From Weeksellaceae bacterium (GTDB taxonomy: Bacteria; Bacteroidota; Bacteroidia; Flavobacteriales; Weeksellaceae), in NCBI GenBank assembly GCA_022701475.1, contig JAKOOI010000312.1, forward strand, positions 1 to 10,537: 10,537 nucleotides of DNA, given 5' to 3'. The notes below the pieces were generated by a model that saw nothing but the letters and a program-made list of their open reading frames with translations, was not told the DNA's origin and made no database searches. A program made the translations under genes and the position numbers. Of the stretch, positions 1 through 7,100 are shown piece by piece; the stretch's first letter is position 1, and every line of letters begins with the position of its first letter.

Positions 1-131
1 ATGAAAACCGTGATTTCTTCAAGAAGAACCCGAGACTGGGCATGATGCTCCGCACCCTGGACAAGATGTCCCCTGAAAAACGGGAACACCACCTGCTGAC
101 AGCAGATCAGATCATCAAAAACAATCCGTAA
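1..131 (+). CDS. C-terminal fragment, probable FeS-type cryptochrome/photolyase-related protein
   Basis: An open frame enters from the left edge and ends at the TAA at 129-131, giving about 42 visible residues. The stretch NPRLGMMLRTLDKM followed by SPEKR resembles the extreme C-terminus of the cryptochrome/photolyase-related (COG3046, FeS-BCP) family, where an NPR-[LM]-x-M-x-[YL]-R-T-x-x-x-M segment precedes a short final helix. That assignment is from memory of the family; no FAD-binding or iron-sulfur residues fall inside the window. Its stop codon overlaps the next start (TAATG at 129-133), so the two genes are probably co-transcribed and translationally coupled. TIGR03643 proteins commonly neighbour photolyase-like genes, which supports the call. 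The start and most of the protein lie outside the window. Confidence 0.55.
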   Translation, partial: ENRDFFKKNPRLGMMLRTLDKMSPEKREHHLLTADQIIKNNP

Positions 132-412
132 TGAAAAATACATTTACCCCGGAACAGACGGACCGCATTATCGAAATGGCATGGGAAGACCGCACACCTT
201 TCGAAGCCATTGCATTCCAGTTCGGAACCGGCGAGGCCGCCGTCATTGAAATCATGAGAAACGAGCTTAAGCCTTCCAGCTTCAGGCTCTGGAGAAAGAG
301 GGTCAACTCCGGCATCAGCCGGAAGCACCTGAAAAAGAGAAACGAAGAAATCATACGCTTCCGGTGCAGCCGGCAGAAAGCCATCAGCAACAATAAAATT
401 TCAAAGCGGTAA
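131..412 (+). CDS. TIGR03643/DUF2805 family small protein
   Basis: This 93-residue protein matches the TIGR03643 (DUF2805) pattern. The N-terminal helix reads IIEMAWEDRTPFEAI (13-27), followed by FG (31-32), an EIMR-x-EL-KPSSFRLWRKRV core (40-58) with the conserved tryptophan, a KH (65-66), RFRC (76-79) and a basic tail ending ISKR. The acidic first half and basic second half, with an HTH-like spacing of helices, could suit nucleic-acid binding, but no function is established for the family and none is claimed. No signal peptide or membrane segment is present, so it should be cytosolic. The ATG at 131 overlaps the preceding TAA, which fixes the start and indicates coupling to the photolyase-like gene. 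The length fits the family (roughly 70-95 residues). Confidence 0.8.
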   Translation: MKNTFTPEQTDRIIEMAWEDRTPFEAIAFQFGTGEAAVIEIMRNELKPSSFRLWRKRVNSGISRKHLKKRNEEIIRFRCSRQKAISNNKISKR

Positions 413-670
413 ACATTTATTGTGACCATCCGGTTTTCTGAAAGATCAGGTCATCGGATCGAAGCATTTTCAGGCCTGTGTGGAATGCTGTAGCTAATGA
501 TTAACTATTTTCTGTCGCAATACATGTTAAAGATGGCTACAGCAATCACATTTGTGCCGGTGGCCAAAGCAGTCAGCGGCAGATGAGGTTTGTGAAGTCA
601 CCGCAATTGCGCAGGTTTAGGATCGATCACAAAAAGAAATACAAATCTGAATCCTTTGTAAAGCGGTAAA
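403..670 (+). repeat. 11-base direct repeat (AAAGCGGTAAA), copies 403-413 and 660-670
   Basis: AAAGCGGTAAA occurs at 403-413, spanning the stop codon of the TIGR03643 gene, and again at 660-670. In both copies it reads Lys-Arg-stop in an open frame on the + strand. The two copies are 257 bases apart. Confidence 0.5.
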
Positions 671-781
671 GCATACGTTATGAATCGGTCCGGTCTATTT
701 TCGAATTAATCCATGATCAGATTTCCAGATTTATGATCTTCCTTACCCGATAAACAATCAACAATAATTAAAAAAGAACCT
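413..781. other. 369-base gap; possible relic of a second TIGR03643 C-terminus
   Basis: No intact gene is convincing here. The one longer open stretch, 505-669 on the + strand (54 codons), has its only ATG at 583 and ends in the same Lys-Arg-stop as the preceding gene. It also shares an 11-base direct repeat with it and an RFR tripeptide at the same distance from the stop. It may be a decayed fragment of a duplicated TIGR03643 gene, or chance. No clear TAnnTTTG box precedes the SDR; TATTTTCG at 696-703 is the nearest approach. The last 30 bases before the SDR start are A-rich, as is usual for leaders in this phylum. No terminator hairpin was seen. Confidence 0.4.
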
Positions 782-1480
782 ATGAAAAACATCGTTATCA
801 TCGGCTGCGGGTCAGGCATCGGGCTTGCTACTGCCAAAAGGCTTGCCGAGAACCATCACGTCACGGCTGTTTCCAGGACAGCCACCCCGGAACTGCAGCT
901 TCCCAATGTCATCTTTCATGAAATGGATATCCTTACCGGAAACCTGGATGACATCAACTTTCCTGATGCGGTTGACGGACTGGTCTACGTGCCCGGAAGC
1001 ATCAACCTTAAGCCGTTTAACCGTCTGACTGAAGAAGATTTCAGGAATGATTTCGAGATCAATGTCACAGGTGCCGTAAAATCTATTCAGAAATTGCTTC
1101 CTTATCTCAAGAAGCCGTCTACCTCATCTGTTGTGCTTTACAGCTCTGTAGCGGCCAAATGGGGAATGCCTTTCCATGCTTCGGTAGCGGCCAGTAAAAG
1201 TGCGGTGGAAGGGCTTACCAAAAGTCTCGCCGCTGAATTTTCCGCCCAGAATATACGCGTCAATGCCATTGCGCCTTCCCTTACCGATACGCCGCTTGCC
1301 GCCCATCTGCTGTCTACGCCTGAAAAACGCGAAGCTTCAGCCAGAAGGCACCCGTTGCACAGGATCGGCGACCCTGTTGAAATCGCGGAACTTACCGATT
1401 TTCTCCTCTCTGACAAAGCGTCCTGGATTACCGGACAGGTCTTCGGGATCGATGGCGGAATGGGCAGCGTGAAACTGTAA
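782..1480 (+). CDS. SDR-family oxidoreductase lacking the catalytic tyrosine
   Basis: This 232-residue Rossmann protein has the length and layout of a classical short-chain dehydrogenase. A glycine-rich dinucleotide loop GCGSGIG lies at 8-14, an acidic MD at 48-49 contacts adenine in the family, and the active-site Asn is N94 in INVTG. The catalytic Ser is S122 in LYSSVAA, and K139 is the active-site lysine. The C-terminal PSLTDTP (265-like loop after strand 6) and the final TGQVFGIDGGMG are standard. In the YxxxK motif the tyrosine is replaced by Val135 (codon GTA at 1184-1186), so normal hydride-transfer chemistry is doubtful. Arg32 after strand 2 suggests NADP(H) preference (inference). 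The start ATG at 782 follows an A-rich leader. The protein is cytosolic and its substrate is unknown. The MarR gene follows closely. Confidence 0.88.
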   Translation: MKNIVIIGCGSGIGLATAKRLAENHHVTAVSRTATPELQLPNVIFHEMDILTGNLDDINFPDAVDGLVYVPGSINLKPFNRLTEEDFRNDFEINVTGAVKSIQKLLPYLKKPSTSSVVLYSSVAAKWGMPFHASVAASKSAVEGLTKSLAAEFSAQNIRVNAIAPSLTDTPLAAHLLSTPEKREASARRHPLHRIGDPVEIAELTDFLLSDKASWITGQVFGIDGGMGSVKL

Positions 1481-1482
1481 TT

Positions 1483-1512
1483 TTGAATCCAATGTTCAAA
1501 CCTATATCTTTA
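1483..1512 (+). promoter_or_regulatory. Candidate flavobacterial promoter for the MarR-type gene
   Basis: TTG at 1483-1485 (-33 element) and TATCTTTA at 1505-1512 (one mismatch to TAnnTTTG) are separated by 19 bases, within the usual Bacteroidota range. The implied transcript would begin a few bases before the ATG at 1528. The promoter lies just after the SDR stop codon, so the regulator can be expressed separately from the SDR. Confidence 0.5.
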
Positions 1513-1527
1513 CACAAAAATTGCCTT

Positions 1528-2175
1528 ATGAATACTGATTTTTTTATCGATCTCCTGCTTCAGGTAAAGGAATTTGAAAACTCCGAAGCGTACAAACCGC
1601 ATGCCGGAGTGGAAGATTTCCGCCTCTGGATGAACGATAAAAAATACCGCGAAGAAAGCCCTACCAAGCTCTTTATCAATGAAGGCCACCAGGTCTCCTT
1701 CACGGAAAACGAAATCTGCAAGCAGATCCTGTTACTGGGAAGATATTCCAAACAGATGATCCGGAAAGGGCTGGGTGAATTTCCCGAACTGGCGAATGAA
1801 GAATTTACCTACCTCTACCGCCTGAAAGACGAACCCAATCTCACCAAGATCCAGCTGATCGAAAGAAACGGCCACGAAAAGCAGACCGGCTCCCAGATCA
1901 TCAAACGCCTCCTGGAAGCAGGACTCATTGAAGAACGGAATGACGAAGAGGATAAGAGAAGCAAGAGACTGACCCTTACCCGAAAAGGCAAGGAAAGGTT
2001 TCACCAGTCTGTGGAAAAGGTAAATCTCACTTCCATCATTCTCTCCGGAAAACTGGAGCCGCATGAGAAGGATGTACTCCTGAAAACACTGGTAAAACTG
2101 AATGACTTTCATTCCCATCTGTATACAGAACATAAAAATTCAGATGTGGACACGATTATGAAACTGGTAAAATAA
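1528..2175 (+). CDS. MarR-family winged-helix transcriptional regulator
   Basis: This 215-residue cytosolic protein carries a winged helix at about 103-155. LTKIQLIERNG is the pre-recognition region, followed by a recognition helix (QTGSQIIKRLLEAGLI, 119-134) and a wing with the MarR hallmark DKRSKRLTLTRKG (142-154). The N-terminal 100 residues are longer than in a minimal MarR (about 140-150 total) and probably build the helical dimer interface. Two earlier in-frame starts (TTG 1483, ATG 1492) would place a good promoter inside the gene, so ATG 1528 was chosen; it gives MNTDFFIDLL. It lies 47 bases after the SDR on the same strand, and by family precedent might control that gene and respond to a small ligand or oxidant. 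The ligand is unknown. Confidence 0.82.
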   Translation: MNTDFFIDLLLQVKEFENSEAYKPHAGVEDFRLWMNDKKYREESPTKLFINEGHQVSFTENEICKQILLLGRYSKQMIRKGLGEFPELANEEFTYLYRLKDEPNLTKIQLIERNGHEKQTGSQIIKRLLEAGLIEERNDEEDKRSKRLTLTRKGKERFHQSVEKVNLTSIILSGKLEPHEKDVLLKTLVKLNDFHSHLYTEHKNSDVDTIMKLVK

Positions 2176-2245
2176 TTATGCTCGGCACAATTTTCAAAAA
2201 TCATTATTATTAAAATAAAAAAATAATAAATTAATGTTTTACGAT

Positions 2246-2275
2246 AATTAATTATATATTTGCATATAATTAATT
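2246..2275. promoter_or_regulatory. Perfect 12-bp inverted repeat over the DUF2975 promoter (candidate operator)
   Basis: AATTAATTATAT (2246-2257) is perfectly inverted as ATATAATTAATT (2264-2275) around a 6-base spacer. The spacer and left arm contain the -7 box (2255-2262). A dimeric regulator bound here would block RNA polymerase. The small HTH protein encoded two genes downstream in the same unit is the natural candidate (inference). The AT-only arms raise the odds of chance symmetry. Confidence 0.5.
2255..2262 (+). promoter_or_regulatory. Perfect -7 box (TATATTTG) for the DUF2975-HTH operon
   Basis: TATATTTG matches the Bacteroidota -7 consensus TAnnTTTG exactly and lies 21 bases before the ATG at 2284. 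No exact TTG is seen at the -33 distance; TGTTTT at 2235-2240 is the nearest. The surrounding region is extremely AT-rich. Confidence 0.65.
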
Positions 2276-2283
2276 TATCTATT

Positions 2284-2799
2284 ATGAAACAGACCCAATT
2301 CATTTCCAGGATTCTTTATTATCTCTGTCTTATTTTATGCGGAGGCTACTTTGCCGTATTCCTGTATTCGGGCATCTGCCTGCTGACGGGTTTTGCAACC
2401 GGCCTCCGTACGGATCATCATAATCTTCATATCAACTACCCTTTTACGGAAGCCTCTTTCCTGACTATCGAAAATAACATTCCTTACATCATTTTTTCAT
2501 TTTTGGCCGTTTTACTTGCTTATGGTATTTTCTTTATGCTTGCAGCAAAGGTCTTTAGGGTATTCTTCCGGGAAAAGCTTTTTACGGAACACAACATCAG
2601 TCATCTCAGGCGGTTTTATATCTACAATATTTTCTTTCCGCTTCCGCTGGTCTTTCTGGCCGGATGTTTTACCGAGGTAGAAAAAGTGATATGGGGAATG
2701 GTACTGATCCATTTCATGCTGGGGATTTTCTGTCTTTTTCTTGCCAATATCTTCAGACAAGGGTTACATTTACAGAACGAACAAGATTTATTTATATAG
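2284..2799 (+). CDS. DUF2975 integral membrane protein
   Basis: This 171-residue protein has four predicted membrane helices at about 9-33, 66-91, 110-129 and 136-157. Family-like features are the FFREKLFTEHNISHLRR segment (94-110) before the third helix and the end IFRQGLHLQNEQDLFI, which resembles the usual G..L..E.DLTI tail of DUF2975 proteins. DUF2975 proteins are uncharacterised and are typically encoded next to a small Cro/CI-like regulator, as here: one base separates this stop from the next start. A reasonable inference is that the membrane protein sequesters or modulates that regulator at the inner membrane. An upstream in-frame ATG at 2260 lies inside the promoter box, so ATG 2284 was chosen. 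Confidence 0.82.
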   Translation: MKQTQFISRILYYLCLILCGGYFAVFLYSGICLLTGFATGLRTDHHNLHINYPFTEASFLTIENNIPYIIFSFLAVLLAYGIFFMLAAKVFRVFFREKLFTEHNISHLRRFYIYNIFFPLPLVFLAGCFTEVEKVIWGMVLIHFMLGIFCLFLANIFRQGLHLQNEQDLFI

Positions 2800-2800
2800 A

Positions 2801-3010
2801 ATGCCGATCATTATTAACCTGGATGTCATGCTGGCCAGGCGCAAGATGCAGAGTAAGGAACTTGCCGAAAAACTGGGAATCAGTCCTGTCAATCTTTCCA
2901 TCCTGAAGACAGGAAAAGCAAAAGGCGTACGTTTTGATACCCTGGAAGACATCTGCAGAATCCTCGAATGCCAGCCTGGCGATATCCTTGAATATAAAAA
3001 GGAAGAATAA
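2801..3010 (+). CDS. Small Cro/CI-type (YozG-like) HTH regulator
   Basis: This 69-residue protein is essentially one helix-turn-helix domain. An N-terminal strand MPIIINLDVMLARRKM precedes helices 2 and 3 (SKELAEKLGIS then PVNLSILKTG, 18-38), followed by the family's closing signature VRFDTLEDICRILECQPGDIL (43-63, described here by its key residues F45, L48, I51, C52, L55, P59, G60, D61). The start at 2801 is one base after the DUF2975 stop, so the pair is translationally coupled. An upstream in-frame ATG at 2741 would overlap DUF2975 by 59 bases and add a non-conserved tail, so it was rejected. A likely role is autoregulation through the palindrome at 2246-2275 (inference). No effector domain is present. 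Confidence 0.85.
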   Translation: MPIIINLDVMLARRKMQSKELAEKLGISPVNLSILKTGKAKGVRFDTLEDICRILECQPGDILEYKKEE

Positions 3011-3101
3011 CCCGCAATCTTTCACAAAAACAAATGCCGGCCTCTTGAAGACTGTGCATCAATCTTCGCGGTCTAAACAACCCTGACCATCAGCTGCTTT
3101 T

Positions 3102-3132
3102 ATCAGAAAGAATAAAGCACAGGATTTCTGAT
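3102..3132. repeat. 8-bp inverted repeat in the 3011-3254 intergenic region
   Basis: ATCAGAAA (3102-3109) and TTTCTGAT (3125-3132) can pair around a 15-base loop. There is no run of T after the right arm on the + strand, so it is a poor intrinsic terminator for the DUF2975-HTH unit. The rest of this 244-base gap shows no gene and no clear TAnnTTTG box for the ABC operon. Confidence 0.3.
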
Positions 3133-3254
3133 GCCTGCCTTTTCCAACAGAATTTTTCAAAACTCTGAATCCGGGGGAAAATTACTTGATGATAATTACC
3201 TCCGAAAGCTACGGAATACCGTTGCCGGAACCGCTGTGACCTAAACCTTAATTT

Positions 3255-4130
3255 ATGAATACTTTGATAATCGACCACCTGCACGTTACGTATCCTAATA
3301 GCCACCAGGCTATTACCGATATCTCCCTTGAAATCAGGAATGGAATATTCGGACTTCTCGGACCCAATGGTGCCGGAAAGTCTACCCTGATGAAAACCAT
3401 TGCCGGACTCCAGAAGCCCGGTAAGGGAAGGATTATTTTTAACGGAACCGATATTTCTATAAACTCCGGTGCAGTCAGACAGCACCTCGGTTTCCTTCCG
3501 CAGGATTTCGGGGTCTATCCGAAAGTTTCAGCCATTGATCTGCTCCGTCATATCGCCATTCTGAAAGGTATCGGCAGCAAGAGAGCACGCAACCTGCAGA
3601 TTGAAAGCCTGCTCCATAAAGTAAACCTTTATGACGAAAGACACCGCGAGGCCCATACATTTTCCGGAGGGATGAAGCAGCGCTTCGGAGTAGCCCAGGC
3701 CCTGCTGGGAAACCCGCAGCTTATCATCGCAGATGAACCCACCGCCGGACTGGATCCTGAAGAGCGTAACCGCTTCAATTCCGTACTGAGCGATATCAGC
3801 CGGGAAGTCATCATCCTGCTTTCCACACATCTGGTAGAAGACGTACGTAACCTCTGCTCTGAAATGGCAGTGATGAAGAGCGGTCAGCTGCTTCTCAAAG
3901 GGCAGCCTGATCCGCTGATTGCCGGACTGGAAAATAAGCTCTGGTCCATGCCCATAGATAAGGAAAGGCTGGCTGACTACGACCAGCAATATCATATCAT
4001 CAGCAGGCAGTTTATTGAACGGAGACTGCAGATTACGGTTTTTTCTGACCAACGTCCGGACGGGTTTATTCCGGTACGCCCGACTTTGGAACATGTCTAT
4101 TTTCACACATTAACGAAATCATCCTCATGA
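3255..4130 (+). CDS. ABC transporter ATP-binding protein (ABC-2 type)
   Basis: This 291-residue protein has a complete nucleotide-binding domain. Walker A is GPNGAGKST (36-44), the Q-loop Q83 is in FLPQDFG, the signature is FSGGMKQR (136-143), and Walker B with its catalytic glutamate is LIIADEP (156-162, E161). The D-loop is AGLD (164-167) and the H-switch is H192 in STHLVED. All catalytic residues are present. The C-terminal 80 residues (about 210-291) form a CcmA/YhaQ-like accessory domain ending ...LEHVYFHTLTKSSS. The gene overlaps the next by four bases (ATGA, 4127-4130), so this ATPase almost certainly powers the fused permease-peptidase. It sits on the cytoplasmic face of the inner membrane. 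In this family such pairs are exporters or envelope-acting machines; the cargo is not evident. Confidence 0.92.
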   Translation: MNTLIIDHLHVTYPNSHQAITDISLEIRNGIFGLLGPNGAGKSTLMKTIAGLQKPGKGRIIFNGTDISINSGAVRQHLGFLPQDFGVYPKVSAIDLLRHIAILKGIGSKRARNLQIESLLHKVNLYDERHREAHTFSGGMKQRFGVAQALLGNPQLIIADEPTAGLDPEERNRFNSVLSDISREVIILLSTHLVEDVRNLCSEMAVMKSGQLLLKGQPDPLIAGLENKLWSMPIDKERLADYDQQYHIISRQFIERRLQITVFSDQRPDGFIPVRPTLEHVYFHTLTKSSS

Positions 4131-7100
4131 ATCCTTTATTTTTATTTGAAGCCGGTCAGGGCATAAAGCGCTGGCCGATGTACATTATATCGCTGTTGCT
4201 GGTGATTGCCGGCATCTTTTGCGGACACCGGTTCAGCCTTACGGCAGGCGAAGGAATTTATTTCAATTCTCCATATACCATCGGTTTTATGACAGGTCTT
4301 CTCAGCCTGTCAGTTATCTTTATGGCCGTTATATTTTCTTACCAGTTCCTTTTCAAAGACCAGGATTCCGGCTTCAGCATTCTGCTGTTTTCCTTTCCGC
4401 TTTCAGAGAAAACCTATCTGACAGGAAGATTTGCCATCCTCTTTCTCTCAACTTTCGGAGGTTTTCTCCTGTTGATGGCAGGATTTACTGCTGGCCAGCA
4501 CATGAGAACAGGGAGTGAAATGCAGCCCGGCTTCAACAGCTGGTCTTACTTCTATCCCCTGCTTATCTTCGGCACCGTGAATTGCTTTCTGGTCTGCAGT
4601 TTCCTGTTTCTGATTGCTGTAGCAGTCAGAAAAAAGATGATGGTGGTTGCCGGCGGACTGTTCCTGTATATTCTTTACATGATAGTCCTTTTGTTTTCCA
4701 ATTCCCCGTTCATGAACGGCAGCCTGCCCCAGTCTCTGGAAATACAGCAGATTTCTGCACTTTCCGATCCGTTCGGACTTTCAGCTTACTTTCTGGAAGC
4801 CCGGCAGCTTTCTCCGGAACAGAAAAATACCTTTACGGTTCCGTTTTCCGGCTATCTGCTGCTGAACAGAAGTGTCTTCATCAGTACAGCCCTTGTCTTT
4901 CTTCTGCTCGCTTTCCGGTTATTCCGGTTCTCGCTGCAATCACCTGGGAAAAGCAGAAAAAAGAAGATTGAAAATTCAGCAGAACCACTTTGCATACTGC
5001 AAGATCAGGATTTCCTTCCTGAATCTATTTCCGGTCACCGGGCCGCCTGTCATGCCGTTGTTTCCTTTATGAAAACCGACCTGATGTATCTCTGTAAAAA
5101 CACCGGCCTTTTCGCTGCACTTCTGCTTCTTTTGTTCTTTGCAGGAATGGAAATCTATGCTGCCATAGACCAGGGAATACGCATTCCGCAGCAGTATGCC
5201 GGTTCCGGACTCATCGCTGAGGCTATTTCCGGAAATGTTCATTTCCCGGGAATGATCATCACAGCGTATTTTACACACGACCTGTGCTGGCGGAGCCGTT
5301 TATCCGGTTTCCAATCCATCGAAAAAAGCACGGTGTATTCCGGAGTGAAAAACAGCGGGCATCTGCTGGCTATGGGTATCCTGCTTATTCTCCTCACGGT
5401 TATCTTGATAAGCGAGGGAATCATTTTCCAGTGTATTTTCCTGTATTTCCATGTGGATTGGAATGCCTATTCCGGCATCTTCCTTTTCCAAACTTTTCCG
5501 CTGATTCTTTTCGCCGCGTTTGTTCTGCTGATTAATGAGACAGTAAAAAACAGGTATGCCGCCCTTGGTGTTTCCGTCTCGGCCATCGTGGTCCTGAGCG
5601 ACCCGGTTTCAAAGATCCTGTTTCCTTATCCTCTCCTCCGGATCTTTTCCGGCTACATCGGGTCCTACAGCGACTTTTTTGGCTACGGATCTTATGCTGC
5701 CGCCTTTGCCGGAAGGCTCTTCTCCGGAATATGCGCGGTAGCTGCTCTCCGGCTTATCTGCAGCCTGCCCCGAAACAGAAAAACAAACCGGGCATCAACC
5801 ATTGCAGTCATTGTTCTGCTATCGGCAGGGATTCTTTCGGGAAGTTTTTTTATGAAAGGCTATCTTCCCGAAGACCGAAAAAAAACGGTCAGGAAACAGG
5901 TTATGTATGAAAAGGCTTTCAGGAAATATGAGACTCTTCCGCAGCCTGTCATCACAGACGTGAAGACGAAGGTCCGGCTTTATCCTTCCCGTTATGCCTA
6001 TGCTATTGAAGGGACTTACAACTTGATAAACCATACCTCATCACCCATTACAAATATCCTGGTGAACTTTCATCCTGACCTGATCCTGAATTCGGCCGAA
6101 TTCCGTACTTCTTCGGAAAAGACAAAGATCCGTCAGCAGGTACAGGAAGTTTTCCTGAAAAAGGCGCTGTTGCCGGGTGAAAAGGCTTATCTCGGTTTTT
6201 CAATTTCATACCGCTGGTCCCCTGTCAACGGACACGATTCTTTTAATGCCATTCTTGAAAACGGTTCTTTCATGCGGATCAGCAGGTATTACCCCTTACT
6301 GGGATATCAGAAAAGCAGGGAAACCGAAGATCCGGCCGCACGTATTCAGAACAGGCTTGGAAAAGCATCAGGCATCAGGCCGGTTAATGCTCCTCCCTGC
6401 TATGAAAACAATTTCATCAATCTTGACATGATCATATTTACCGATAGCAGCCAGACCGCTGTGGGTACCGGAGACCTTGCTTCACAGTCGCAGGAAAACG
6501 GCCGAAACCGCTTCCGGTACAAAGCTGCAGGAATCCCGTTCCGGTTTGCGCTGTCATCGGCAAATTACGCAGTAAAAAATGTGACGCATAAGGGTATCAA
6601 AATAAAGGTTTTCTACCATCCGGATCATCCTGAAAATGTCATGAACCTCATAAGAAGTGCCTGTCTCACCCTGGATTACTGTACGGAAAATTTTGGGATG
6701 TACCCTTTTAAAAGCATCAGCTTTGCAGAGATCTCTTCATTTACACAAGGATTTGCAGCAACATCGTATCCTTCTGCCGTTTTTATGCCTGAAAATAAGC
6801 TTTTCCATACGAATATCAAAGCAGGATCACAACAGGACGTGATCAATGAGCTGGCAGGCCATGAACTTTCCCATCTCTGGTGGGGCAACAGCAGCATCGA
6901 TCCTGATGACAGGGAGGGAGATGCCATGCTTACTGAAACCCTCGCCATGTATACCGAAATGATGCTGTATAAAAGAATATACGGAAAGCAGAAAATGCTG
7001 GAAAAACTGAATATCCACCGCCAGATCTATGAAGAGGAAAAAAGCCTGTCGGGAAATCAGCCGCTTTATAAAGCAATATCAGAGCATCATTATATCGCCT

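Noticed and set aside
696..703. TATTTTCG as the SDR promoter -7 box
   Set aside because: One mismatch in the TTTG core, no TTG at the -33 distance, and almost 80 bases from the start codon.
2204..2229. AT-only inverted repeat (TTATTATT...AATAATAA) after the MarR gene
   Set aside because: No G-C pairs in the stem and very AT-rich surroundings make it a weak terminator and easily a chance symmetry.
3102..3132. Inverted repeat as terminator of the DUF2975/HTH unit
   Set aside because: The arms are short, the loop is 15 bases and no T-run follows on the + strand; listed only as a repeat.
3528..4106. 192-codon open frame on the - strand
   Set aside because: It is antisense to the ABC ATPase with all its motifs; no promoter or domain supports it.
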